From assembly GCA_934561555.1 (NCBI GenBank), contig CAKTGQ010000026.1, positions 1 to 25,131 of the forward strand: 25,131 bases of DNA. Reading direction: 5' to 3'. Positions 7,429 to 14,726 of this stretch are shown here, piece by piece (the stretch's first letter is position 1; each line of letters starts with the position of its first letter). The notes under the pieces were generated by a model. That model had not been told where the DNA came from and ran no database searches. It worked only from the letters and a program-made list of their open reading frames with translations. The translations under genes and the position numbers were made by a program. Source of the DNA: an uncultured Faecalibacterium sp. (lineage in GTDB: Bacteria; Bacillota; Clostridia; Oscillospirales; Ruminococcaceae).

Positions 7429-8229
7429 TTATTCCGTATGGGCGATCCTGCGCAGGAAGGCCCGGGTGCGCTCCTCCTTGGGGGATGCAAAGAACTGCTG
7501 AGAGGGTGCCTGCTCCACCACCACGCCGTTTTCCATGAACACGGTCTTGGAGGACACGTTGCGGGCAAAGCCCATCTCGTGGGTGACCACCAGCATGGTC
7601 ATGCCCTCCTCGGCCAGCTGCCGCATCACGCTGAGCACCTCGCCGGTCAGCTCCGGGTCAAGGGCGCTGGTGGGCTCGTCAAAGTAAATGATCTCCGGGT
7701 CGGCGGCAAGGGCGCGGGCAATCGCCACCCGCTGCTGCTGCCCGCCGGAAAGCTGGCGGGGGTAGTAGTCGGCGCGGTCGGCAAGGCCTACCTTGGCAAG
7801 CATCTTCATGCCGATGGCATCCGCCTGCTCCTTGGGCAGCTTACGCGCCACAATAAGCCCCTCGGTCACGTTCTGCAGGGCGGTCTTGTTGCGGAACAGG
7901 TTGTAGTTCTGGAACACAAAGGCCGTCTTTTTGCGCAGCCGGGCAATGTCGGCGCAGCTGGAATGGGCAAGGTCGAAGCCTTCGCCGTCAAACACCAGCT
8001 GCCCGGCATCGGCAGTTTCCAGAAAGTTCAGGCAGCGCAGCAGGGTGGTCTTGCCGGAGCCGGACGGCCCCAGAATGGCCACAACATCGCCCTTTTCCAC
8101 GGTCAGGTCTACCCCGCGCAGTACGGGCAGCTCGCTGGCGACCTTCCGCGCACCGGGGCGGTGAAAAAGACCGGGTTTTGCATAGGTGCGGAAGGTTTTT
8201 TGCACATTGCGAATCTCGAGCATAGCCAT
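7429..8229 (-). CDS. Polar amino acid ABC transporter ATP-binding protein
   Basis: This 266-residue ATPase powers the importer encoded around it. Walker A is GPSGSGKTTLL, the signature is [15 protein letters not shown], Walker B is [13 protein letters not shown], and the H-loop histidine is in [12 protein letters not shown]. These are the hallmarks of the GlnQ/ArtP group. There is a short insertion (about residues 16-32, KPGLFHRPGARKVASEL) between the first strand and Walker A, also seen in the second ATPase of this window. Start at 8229 follows AAGGAGG. The permease gene is 18 bases upstream and the binding protein 48 bases downstream, so all three are one transcript. Confidence 0.94.
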   Translation of the reverse strand: MAMLEIRNVQKTFRTYAKPGLFHRPGARKVASELPVLRGVDLTVEKGDVVAILGPSGSGKTTLLRCLNFLETADAGQLVFDGEGFDLAHSSCADIARLRKKTAFVFQNYNLFRNKTALQNVTEGLIVARKLPKEQADAIGMKMLAKVGLADRADYYPRQLSGGQQQRVAIARALAADPEIIYFDEPTSALDPELTGEVLSVMRQLAEEGMTMLVVTHEMGFARNVSSKTVFMENGVVVEQAPSQQFFASPKEERTRAFLRRIAHTE

Positions 8230-8247
8230 AGGTGCACACCCTCCTTT

Positions 8248-8931
8248 TTACTGGAAGCCGCGGGCGTTGAGCTGACGTTCCAGCAGCGCCTGCAGCTTGG
8301 TGATGACGGTACAGAACAGCAGATACACCACAGCCACCTCGCAGTAGATGGGCAGGAAGATGTAGGTGCGGGCGGCTACCCGCTGCCCGGCCATGAACAG
8401 CTCTGCCACTGTGATGTTGGACGCCAGCGAGGTGTCCTTGATCATGCCGATAAGGGAGTTGGACAGCGCAGGCACGGCGGTGCGCAGCGCCTGCGGCAGC
8501 ACGATGCGGCGCATGATCTGCCACCAGCTCATGCCAACGCAGTACCCGGCCTCCAGCTGCCCCTGCGGCACGCTTTCCAGCGCGCCGCGCATGGTCTCGG
8601 CGCAGTAGGCACCCTCGTTGAAGGCAAAGGCGATGACCGCCGCCGGAAAGGCGTCCAGCATGATGCCCACGCTGGGCAGACCGTAAAAGATGATGAACAG
8701 CTGCACCAGCAGCGGGGTGCCCCGGATGACCCAGATGTAGAACCGGGCGATCTGCCGCAGCACCGGCACATTGGCGTACTGCACCAGCGCCACCGCTACC
8801 GCGATGATCATGGCGAAAAAGAAGGAGAGAAGGGTCAGCGGAATGGTCATGGTCAGGCCTGCCGTCAGGATGCGGGGCAGCGCCTCCACCAGCACGCCGA
8901 CCGTGCGGTTGGATAAAAGTGCTTCAAACAT
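8248..8931 (-). CDS. Polar amino acid ABC transporter permease
   Basis: The 227-residue His/Glu/Gln/Arg/opine-type permease forms the membrane pore. Several hydrophobic helices are visible, along with the EAA loop that docks the ATPase (QLEAGYCVGMSWWQIMRRIVLPQA). IRGTPLLVQLFIIFYGLP is the family's conserved helix. An open frame extends upstream to 9033, but the ATG at 8931 (MFEALLSNRTVG) has GAGG eight bases before it, and the extra 34 residues look unlike protein, so I choose 8931. It is the first gene of the importer operon, with a promoter 60-90 bases upstream. Confidence 0.92.
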   Translation of the reverse strand: MFEALLSNRTVGVLVEALPRILTAGLTMTIPLTLLSFFFAMIIAVAVALVQYANVPVLRQIARFYIWVIRGTPLLVQLFIIFYGLPSVGIMLDAFPAAVIAFAFNEGAYCAETMRGALESVPQGQLEAGYCVGMSWWQIMRRIVLPQALRTAVPALSNSLIGMIKDTSLASNITVAELFMAGQRVAARTYIFLPIYCEVAVVYLLFCTVITKLQALLERQLNARGFQ

Positions 8932-8991
8932 CGGTTTTTCCTCAAAGCTAAAAAATACGCAATCCGGCAAAGTTTTTGCCGACCAAAGCAG

Positions 8992-9020
8992 TATATACCT
9001 TAAAGTAGGGTCAAAGTCAA
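8992..9020 (-). promoter_or_regulatory. Promoter of the first amino acid importer operon
   Basis: On the minus strand TTGACT (9015-9020) is separated by 17 bases from TATATA (8992-8997), giving a transcript that starts about 55 bases before the permease ATG. The repeated sequence TTGACTTTGACC spans the -35, but I see no clear operator. Confidence 0.65.
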
Positions 9021-9166
9021 GAGACCCGGTCACAAATCCCTACAAAACCTACCAGAATACTATAATAGCATGAAATGCCCCGCAGCGCAAACGGTTTGCG
9101 CAAAACGTGTGATGTGCCCGAAAAATTGCATAAACTTGTTAAATATTTGTGCAATGCGGCAGATGC

Positions 9167-9195
9167 TTGACGCTGTGAGCGCTTTCGTGTACAAT
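9167..9195 (+). promoter_or_regulatory. gpsA promoter
   Basis: TTGACG (9167-9172) and TACAAT (9190-9195) stand 17 bases apart. The resulting leader is about 95 bases and contains a strong GC-rich hairpin at 9248-9274 (CCGGCAGGGGGC TT GCCCC...GCCCGG) just before the ribosome site. The hairpin has no T-run, so it is not an obvious terminator. Confidence 0.72.
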
Positions 9196-9296
9196 GGTCA
9201 TAGTAGTGCGCGGCTGCGGGGCAACGGCCCGGCGCGGCGCAAATCCACCGGCAGGGGGCTTGCCCCTTGCCCGGTGCAGACACGGAGGATACGAAC

Positions 9297-10331
9297 GTGA
9301 AAAAGTTTAGTATTGGTGTTCTGGGTGCTGGCACCTGGGGCATGGCTCTGGCACGGATGCTGACCGTCAGCGGCAACGATGTACAGGTGTGGTCGGCCAT
9401 TGAGACAGAGGTGGATAACCTTTCCACCACCCGGGTGCACCCTAATCTGCCGGGGATGGTCATCCCGCAGGAACTGCGTTTTACCAAAAGCATAGAGGAA
9501 GTGTGCACCGGCAAGGATGTGCTGCTGTTTGCAGTGCCGTCGGTGTTCGTGCGCGCCACGGCGGCCAAGGCGCGGCCCTATATCCGCTCCGGCCAGATCA
9601 TCGTGGACGTGGCAAAGGGCATTGAGCCCGATACCTTATATACCATGACCGAGATCCTCGCCGACGAGCTGAGCCACGAGAATGGTCCCCGTGCGGTGCG
9701 TCTGGTGGCGCTCAGCGGCCCCACCCACGCCGAGGAGGTGGCGCTGGATCTGCCCACCACCATCGTTTCGGCCAGCCCGGATCTGGAGGCTGCCGAGGTG
9801 GTGCAGGAGGTGTTCAGCAACACCTGTATGCGCGTGTACACCAACTCTGATATCAAGGGCGTGGAGCTGAGCGGTGCCATGAAGAACGTTATCGCGCTGG
9901 GCGTTGGTATCTCCACCGGCCTTGGTTACGGCGATAACGCCCGCGCCGCCCTGATCACCCGCGGCATTGCCGAGATCGCCCGGCTGGGTGTGGCGATGGG
10001 CTGCAATGTTCAGACCTTTGCGGGTCTGGCGGGCATTGGCGACCTGATCGTCACCGCAACCAGTATGCACAGCCGCAACAACCGCGCCGGTATCCTGATC
10101 GGCAAGGGCGAAAGCCCGGAGCAGGCCGTGAAGGAAGTCGGCATGGTGGTGGAGGGCATCAACGCCCTGCCCGCCGCTATGGAACTGGCCGAGAAGTACC
10201 ATGTGGAAATGCCCATCGCCCAGACGGTGAACGCCATCGTCAAGGAGGGCATGAGCGCCAGCGACGCGCTGCGCAACCTGATGTCCCGCGACCGCAAGAG
10301 CGAGATGCCGCAGGGCTATGAGGGCGAGTGA
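9297..10331 (+). CDS. gpsA: Glycerol-3-phosphate dehydrogenase [NAD(P)+]
   Basis: GpsA reduces dihydroxyacetone phosphate to sn-glycerol-3-phosphate, the backbone for phospholipids. The start is a GTG at 9297, placed by a GGAGG eight bases upstream and by the nucleotide-binding strand starting at once (FSIGVLGAGTWGMALARML); an in-frame ATG 30 bases earlier would add ten residues with no match to the family. Further hallmarks are VDVAKGIEPDT, ALSGPTHAEEVAL, the catalytic region GAMKNVIALGVGISTGLGYG, and AALITRGIAEIARL with AGIGDLIVTATSMHSRN. At 344 residues the length is normal. It is a single gene with its own promoter and terminator. Confidence 0.96.
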   Translation: MKKFSIGVLGAGTWGMALARMLTVSGNDVQVWSAIETEVDNLSTTRVHPNLPGMVIPQELRFTKSIEEVCTGKDVLLFAVPSVFVRATAAKARPYIRSGQIIVDVAKGIEPDTLYTMTEILADELSHENGPRAVRLVALSGPTHAEEVALDLPTTIVSASPDLEAAEVVQEVFSNTCMRVYTNSDIKGVELSGAMKNVIALGVGISTGLGYGDNARAALITRGIAEIARLGVAMGCNVQTFAGLAGIGDLIVTATSMHSRNNRAGILIGKGESPEQAVKEVGMVVEGINALPAAMELAEKYHVEMPIAQTVNAIVKEGMSASDALRNLMSRDRKSEMPQGYEGE

Positions 10332-10345
10332 GTCTGAATGATTAG

Positions 10346-10392
10346 AAAGGGACCTCCTGAAATGTCCGCAGGCATTCCGGGAGGTCCCTTTT
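10346..10392 (+). terminator. Intrinsic terminator after gpsA
   Basis: AAAGGGACCTCC pairs with GGAGGTCCCTTT across an inner region that also folds (TGAAATGTCC GCA GGCATTCCG, partly paired); a T-run follows. It begins 14 bases after the gpsA stop. Confidence 0.87.
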
Positions 10393-10568
10393 CTGTTTGG
10401 GGGAACGGCGGGAAATGCAGCAAAATTATTAAAACTTTTTACGGAAAACAGACACAAAAGGGTAGAAGGTCGGCAAACTTTCTGCTATACTGAAAACGAT
10501 AGAATTTTTGGTCAGCGCAGCCGGAACAGGGCGGCGGGCGCTGGCACTGCAAGAAGGAGGAATGAGAG

Positions 10569-11366
10569 ATGCCCTCTACCTACGCACACCGCCGCTTTGG
10601 CGCAAATGTGCTGGATCATCTGCCTGCGCCGCTGCGGGAAAAGCTGGAGGCGCACCGGGAGCTGTACGATATCGGCCTGCACGGGCCGGATCTGCTGTTT
10701 TATTACCATGCAGAAAAGTCCACCCCGGTCGCCGCGCTGGGCAACGCCATGCACGACGAGCCGGGCAGAACGTTCTTTGACCGGGCACGCCGGGTGGTGC
10801 ACGAGGAAGCCGACCGCGAGGCTGCGCTGGCCTATGCGCTGGGCTTTGTGTGCCATTTTGCGCTGGACAGCACCTGCCACCCCTTTGTGGAGCAGTTCAC
10901 CCGGGAGAGCGGTGTGACCCACTGCGAGATCGAGACCGAGTTCGACAATATGCTGCTGCGCCGGGACGGCTATGACCCGCTGACCTTCTTTACCGCCAGC
11001 CATATCCACCCCAGCGCAGAGAACGCCCGGGTCATTGCGCCGTTCTACAAGGATATTTCGGAGCAGACCGCGCTGGAAGCCCTGAAGGGGATGATCATGG
11101 TGCATAAGGTGCTGCAAGCCTCAAACCCGGTCAAGCGCTGGGTGGTGCTGACCGGCATGAAGGTGCTGGGCAAGTACGATGGGATGCACGGCCTTGTGGC
11201 AAACCCGCAGCCGAACCCGCAGTGCACCGAGAGCAACCACAAGCTGGATACGCTGTACGCTAAGGCTTTGCCGCTGGCAGAGCGGCTGATCTTAGAGTAT
11301 GTGGCAAAGCTGGATACGGACGAGCCGCTGGACGCTGCTTACGACCACACCTTTGGGGAATTTTAA
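10569..11366 (+). CDS. Zinc-dependent phospholipase C-like protein
   Basis: The 265-residue protein matches the zinc-dependent phospholipase C domain family found in many Clostridia. Histidines and acidic residues that would bind metal are spread through an all-helical fold: YAHRRFGANVLDHL (5-18), IGLHGPDLLFYYH (33-45), ALGNAMHD (55-62), and the characteristic GFVCHFALDSTCHPFVE (95-111) followed by THCEIETEFDNML. There is no signal peptide, so unlike secreted clostridial phospholipases it should be cytoplasmic. Its real substrate is not known. GGAGG is eight bases before the ATG. The MFS gene starts 43 bases after the stop and is probably in the same transcript. TATACT at 10486-10491 could be its -10 box, but no good -35 is seen. 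Confidence 0.85.
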   Translation: MPSTYAHRRFGANVLDHLPAPLREKLEAHRELYDIGLHGPDLLFYYHAEKSTPVAALGNAMHDEPGRTFFDRARRVVHEEADREAALAYALGFVCHFALDSTCHPFVEQFTRESGVTHCEIETEFDNMLLRRDGYDPLTFFTASHIHPSAENARVIAPFYKDISEQTALEALKGMIMVHKVLQASNPVKRWVVLTGMKVLGKYDGMHGLVANPQPNPQCTESNHKLDTLYAKALPLAERLILEYVAKLDTDEPLDAAYDHTFGEF

Positions 11367-11409
11367 AAAACGCGCCGCCCGGCGGTGCAAGGGGAAAAGG
11401 GAAAATACG

Positions 11410-12666
11410 ATGAAAACTGAAAAATTCAAGGTGACACCGCTGGAGCGGGCATGGATCTTATACGATGTGGGCAATTCGGCCTTTGTGCTGATGATCGCTA
11501 CGCTAGTGCCCATCTTCTTCAACGCGCTGGCCGAAGCCGGTGGCGTGAGCAAGGTGGACTATCTGGCCTATTGGGGCTACGCAAGCTCCATCGTCACGGT
11601 GGTCACCGCCATTCTGGGCCCCATTCTGGGCACATTGGCCGACACCAAGGGCTTTAAAAAGCCCATCTTCATGCTCTGCCTTTTTGTGGGCGTCATTGGC
11701 TGCTGCGCCATGGGTCTGGCGGGCACATGGCTGGTCTTTCTGGTCATTTTTATCATTGCCAAGATCGGTTACTCCGGCAGTCTGGTGTTCTACGACTCCA
11801 TGCTGGGCGATGTGACCACCCCGGAGCGGATGGACATGGTGTCCTCCCGCGGGTACGCGTGGGGCTATATCGGCAGCTGCGTGCCCTTTGTGGTCTGCCT
11901 GGCGCTGGTGCTGGGCAGCAGTGCAGTGGGGCTCAGCCAGATGACTGCGCTGTCCATCGCGCTGGTCATTACCGCCGTGTGGTGGCTGGTGGTCACCCTG
12001 CCGCTGCTGAAAAAGTACCGCCAGATCAACTATGTGGAGGTGGAGCAGCACGCCATCCGCCAGAGCTTTGTGCGCATCGGGCATACCTTAAAGCATCTGC
12101 CGCAGGACAAGCAGGTGTTCTGGTTCCTGCTGGCATTCTTCTGCTACATCGATGGCGTGTATACCATCATTGATATGGCCACCGCCTACGGCACGGCACT
12201 GGGGCTGGACACCACCGGCCTGCTGCTGGCACTGCTGGTCACCCAGATCGTGGCTTTCCCTTCGGCGCTGATCTTTGGCCGCCTGAGCCAGAAATATGAA
12301 TCCAAGACCCTGATCCCGGTGTGCATCGCGGCCTATACCGGCATTGCCGTCTTTGCCTTCTTCCTGAAGAGCCAGTGGCAGTTCTGGGTGCTGGCCGTGG
12401 TGGTGGGGATGTTCCAGGGCGGTGTGCAGGCACTGAGCCGCAGCCACTTTGCTAAGATCATCCCGCAGGAAAAATCCGGCGAATACTTCGGTCTGTTCGA
12501 CATCTGCGGCAAGGGTGCCTCTTTCCTTGGCACCATGATCGTCAGCGTGGGCAGCCAGCTGACCGGCAGCGCCAACGTGGGTGTTGGCTCCATTGCCATC
12601 CTGTTCGTCATCGGCTTTGTGCTGTTCGGCATTTCCACCCGGGCAGAAGAGACAAAGCGGGTCTGA
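11410..12666 (+). CDS. UMF1-family MFS transporter
   Basis: This is a major facilitator superfamily protein of 418 residues with about twelve hydrophobic helices. The N-terminus (LERAWILYDVGNSAFVLMI) and the later stretch QALSRSHFAKIIPQEKSGEYFGLFDICGKGASFLG are typical of the UMF1/Atg22-like family, whose fungal members export amino acids from the vacuole. The bacterial substrate is unknown. The frame is open from 11299, overlapping the previous gene, but the ATG at 11410 begins the recognisable protein and follows AAGGGG/AAGGG, so I use that start. A strong terminator lies 14 bases past the stop. Confidence 0.9.
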   Translation: MKTEKFKVTPLERAWILYDVGNSAFVLMIATLVPIFFNALAEAGGVSKVDYLAYWGYASSIVTVVTAILGPILGTLADTKGFKKPIFMLCLFVGVIGCCAMGLAGTWLVFLVIFIIAKIGYSGSLVFYDSMLGDVTTPERMDMVSSRGYAWGYIGSCVPFVVCLALVLGSSAVGLSQMTALSIALVITAVWWLVVTLPLLKKYRQINYVEVEQHAIRQSFVRIGHTLKHLPQDKQVFWFLLAFFCYIDGVYTIIDMATAYGTALGLDTTGLLLALLVTQIVAFPSALIFGRLSQKYESKTLIPVCIAAYTGIAVFAFFLKSQWQFWVLAVVVGMFQGGVQALSRSHFAKIIPQEKSGEYFGLFDICGKGASFLGTMIVSVGSQLTGSANVGVGSIAILFVIGFVLFGISTRAEETKRV

Positions 12667-12680
12667 CCAATTTATGAAAA

Positions 12681-12724
12681 AACGAAGCCCGGAGCGTCCG
12701 CAGACGCTCCGGGCTTCGTTTTTG
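12681..12724. terminator. Strong terminator after the MFS gene
   Basis: An 18-bp perfect stem, AACGAAGCCCGGAGCGTC and its complement, encloses the loop CGCA and is followed by five T bases. The core GGAGCGTC-CGCA-GACGCTCC recurs at 14622-14657. Confidence 0.93.
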
Positions 12725-12817
12725 TTCAGAGGAGCCGCTGTACAAAATGCTGTCGGGCGGGGGCGGCACGGGCAAAATTATCATGCAAAAAATACATCCT
12801 TGAAAAAAGTGGAATTA

Positions 12818-12851
12818 ACCTATTGACAAACTAGGTAGAACGGGATATAAT
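12818..12851 (+). promoter_or_regulatory. Promoter of the sulfhydrylase leader, with a dyad over the -35
   Basis: TTGACA (12823-12828) and TATAAT (12846-12851) are both perfect consensus and 17 bases apart. A dyad ACCTA-N9-TAGGT (12818-12836) straddles the -35 box, so a repressor bound there would block RNA polymerase. Rrf2-type regulators such as CymR are one possible class of binder, which is inference only. Transcription should start near 12858, about 100 bases before the leader ORF. Confidence 0.88.
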
Positions 12852-12954
12852 GCAAACATCCAATCCACCAGTCTTGTAGGGAAATGAAACAGAGGTTCCC
12901 CGGCGGGTGGTACATAGAGGAATGGAAAAGTTTTACCGGAAGGAGGGCACAAAG

Positions 12955-13083
12955 ATGAAGCTGATCTGGAAAGAACTGCTGCACGCGAATTATCGCTGTG
13001 GGCGAATGCGTACCAACCGGGCACAGGCATCGGATGTGTACTGTATGTTGCCCTCGGCTGTGCGAATGTGCACTCGAATGTGA
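12955..13083 (+). CDS. Putative 42-residue regulatory leader peptide
   Basis: A short ORF, beginning MKLIWKELLHANYRCGRMR, has an excellent ribosome site (AAGGAGG at 12940-12946, eight bases before ATG) and lies between a consensus promoter and an intrinsic terminator. It has three Cys codons (15, 30, 39) and five Met codons (1, 18, 31, 38, 42), including adjacent Cys30-Met31, and many Arg codons. Codons 21-23 overlap a segment able to pair with the 5' arm of the downstream terminator. The position and composition suit a translated attenuator of the Cys/Met-related gene that follows. I do not recognise the peptide from a known family. An in-frame ATG at 12922 exists but has a poorer ribosome site. 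Confidence 0.68.
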   Translation: MKLIWKELLHANYRCGRMRTNRAQASDVYCMLPSAVRMCTRM

Positions 13084-13146
13084 CAGCAGCAGCTCCGGTA
13101 GACCACACTGCCCGGTGCGCCTTTGAAAACGCATCGGGATTTTTTG
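13016..13146 (+). promoter_or_regulatory. Transcription attenuator upstream of the sulfhydrylase gene
   Basis: The terminator is a 9-bp stem, CCCGGTGCG (13111-13119) with CGCATCGGG (13130-13138), followed by six T bases (13140-13145). It ends 46 bases before the start codon. Inside the leader ORF, ACCGGGCA (13016-13023) is exactly complementary to TGCCCGGT (13109-13116), which includes the terminator's 5' arm, so the two structures exclude each other. The same upstream strand could instead pair locally: GGGCA with TGCCC (13049-13053), or GCACAG (13021-13026) with CTGTGC (13058-13063). A ribosome paused at Cys30-Met31 (13042-13047) would cover those local partners and favour the antiterminator. 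The sequences are seen; the mechanism is inferred. Confidence 0.78.
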
Positions 13147-13191
13147 TACACGACAATAATACTTTTAGTATATAAAGAGAGGTAAATAACA

Positions 13192-14481
13192 ATGTCTGAA
13201 TATAAATTTGAGACCCTGCAGCTTCATGTCGGCCAGGAGCAGGCCGACCCCGCCACCGATGCCCGTGCGGTGCCCATCTACCAGACCACGTCCTATGTGT
13301 TCCGCAACAGCCAGCACGCCGCAGACCGCTTCGGTCTGGCCGATGCAGGCAATATCTACGGCCGTCTGACCAACTCCACGCAGGATGTGTTTGAAAAGCG
13401 CATTGCAGCGCTGGAGGGCGGCGTGGCAGCACTGGCTACCGCTTCCGGTGCAGCAGCCATCACCTACACCATTCAGGCACTGGCGCAGGCCGGTGACCAC
13501 ATCGTGGCACAAAAGACCATCTATGGCGGTAGCTACAACCTGCTGGCACACACCCTGACCCAGTTCGGCGTCAACACCACTTTTGTGGATGCCCACGACC
13601 TTGCACAAGTGGAGGCGGCTATCCAGCCCAACACCAAGGCTGTGTATCTGGAAACGCTGGGCAACCCCAACAGCGATATCCCGGATATCGACGCCATTGC
13701 CGCCATCGCCCACAAGCACGGCCTGCCGCTGGTCATTGACAACACCTTCGGCACCCCGTACCTCATCCGTCCCATCGAGCACGGCGCAGACATCGTGGTG
13801 CACTCTGCCACCAAGTTCATCGGCGGCCATGGCACCACGTTGGGCGGCATCATCGTGGACAGCGGCAACTTCGACTGGAAGGCCAGCGGCCGTTATCCCA
13901 ACATTGCCGCCCCCAACCCCAGCTACCACGGCGTCTCCTTTGCGGATGCCGCAGGCCCTGCCGCTTTTGTCACCTACATCCGCGCCATCCTGCTGCGTGA
14001 TACCGGCGCTACCATCTCCCCCTTCAACGCCTTCCTGCTGCTGCAGGGTACCGAGACCCTGAGCCTGCGCATCGAGCGTCATGTGGAGAACACCAAAAAG
14101 GTGGTGGAGTTCCTTGCCAACCACCCGCAGGTGGAAAAGGTGAACCACCCCTCGCTGCCGGATCACCCGGATCACGCGCTGTACCAGAAGTATTTCCCCA
14201 ACGGCGGCGCATCCATCTTTACCTTTAACATCAAGGGCGGCCGCGAAGAAGCCTTTACCTTCATCGATGATCTGAAGATCTTCTCTCTGCTGGCCAATGT
14301 GGCGGACGTGAAGAGCCTTGTCATCCACCCGGCCTCCACCACCCACAGCCAGCTGACCGATGCCGAGCTGGCCGAGCAGCAGATCTATCAGAACACCATC
14401 CGCCTGTCCATCGGCACCGAGCATATTGACGATATCCTTGCCGATCTGGAAGCCGGCTTCGCAGCCGTCCGCGGCGAGTAA
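13192..14481 (+). CDS. O-acetylhomoserine sulfhydrylase (aminocarboxypropyltransferase)
   Basis: This PLP enzyme makes homocysteine from O-acetylhomoserine and sulfide, or related thiols, so it joins sulfur to the methionine/cysteine pathway. The 429-residue length fits the MetY group of Cys/Met metabolism enzymes better than the shorter MetB/MetC enzymes. Visible features are LQLHVGQEQADPATDARAVPI near the N-terminus, GRLTNSTQDVFEKRIAALEGG, the cofactor aspartate in VIDNTFGTPYL (181-191), and the PLP lysine K208 in VVHSATKFIGGHGT. ATPFSP-type closing motifs are replaced by NVADVKSLVIHPASTTHSQL, which is usual for this family. The ribosome site is AGAGAGG. Expression is probably set by the attenuator directly upstream. 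Confidence 0.93.
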   Translation: MSEYKFETLQLHVGQEQADPATDARAVPIYQTTSYVFRNSQHAADRFGLADAGNIYGRLTNSTQDVFEKRIAALEGGVAALATASGAAAITYTIQALAQAGDHIVAQKTIYGGSYNLLAHTLTQFGVNTTFVDAHDLAQVEAAIQPNTKAVYLETLGNPNSDIPDIDAIAAIAHKHGLPLVIDNTFGTPYLIRPIEHGADIVVHSATKFIGGHGTTLGGIIVDSGNFDWKASGRYPNIAAPNPSYHGVSFADAAGPAAFVTYIRAILLRDTGATISPFNAFLLLQGTETLSLRIERHVENTKKVVEFLANHPQVEKVNHPSLPDHPDHALYQKYFPNGGASIFTFNIKGGREEAFTFIDDLKIFSLLANVADVKSLVIHPASTTHSQLTDAELAEQQIYQNTIRLSIGTEHIDDILADLEAGFAAVRGE

Positions 14482-14553
14482 GCAGCGATTCTCTTTCCCG
14501 CAAGGGAATGTGATCTTCCTTTTATTCCTATCCAAGCCTCCATAAGTGTGCGA

Positions 14554-14584
14554 CAAGACCCCCGGCTGCCCGCCGGGGGTCTTG
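14554..14584 (+). terminator. Hairpin terminator after the sulfhydrylase gene
   Basis: CAAGACCCCCGGC and GCCGGGGGTCTTG form a 13-bp perfect stem with a 5-base loop, 72 bases past the stop. The T-run after it is poor, so termination may be partial, or the next hairpin may contribute. Confidence 0.7.
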
Positions 14585-14621
14585 TCATCTCGTTTATCTT
14601 TAAAATCCAACCCGTGAAAAT

Positions 14622-14657
14622 GCAATGCCGGAGCGTCCGCAGACGCTCCGGCATTGC
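14622..14657. terminator. Hairpin between convergent genes, sharing a repeated core
   Basis: A 16-bp perfect stem (GCAATGCCGGAGCGTC and its complement) encloses CGCA. It lies 69 bases past the stop of the minus-strand secreted protein gene and 140 bases past the plus-strand sulfhydrylase gene. The flanks, CCGTGAAAATG before and AATAAAAAT after, recur around the hairpin at 22247-22280. No gene is visible in 14482-14726. Confidence 0.65.
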
Positions 14658-14726
14658 GCTAATAAAAATAATTTTTCCTTGTATCATGCCCAAAGCGCAG
14701 GCGGCGGGCATTTCAAATCCTTTTAC

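Noticed and set aside
7402..8916. A 504-codon plus-strand frame opposite the first ABC importer
   Set aside because: It lies over an ATPase and most of a permease that both have full motifs and ribosome sites; no independent evidence supports it.
8932..9033. Upstream extension of the first importer permease
   Set aside because: The 34 extra residues overlap the likely promoter and transcription start, and the downstream ATG has a proper ribosome site.
11299..11409. N-terminal extension of the MFS transporter
   Set aside because: These 37 codons mostly overlap the end of the phospholipase-like gene and give an Arg/Lys/Thr-rich sequence unlike the family's N-terminus.
12858..13191. SAM riboswitch or T-box before the sulfhydrylase gene
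   Set aside because: There is no TGGNACCA T-box sequence and no recognisable SAM aptamer core. The translated ORF with ribosome site and simple competing hairpins explains the region better.
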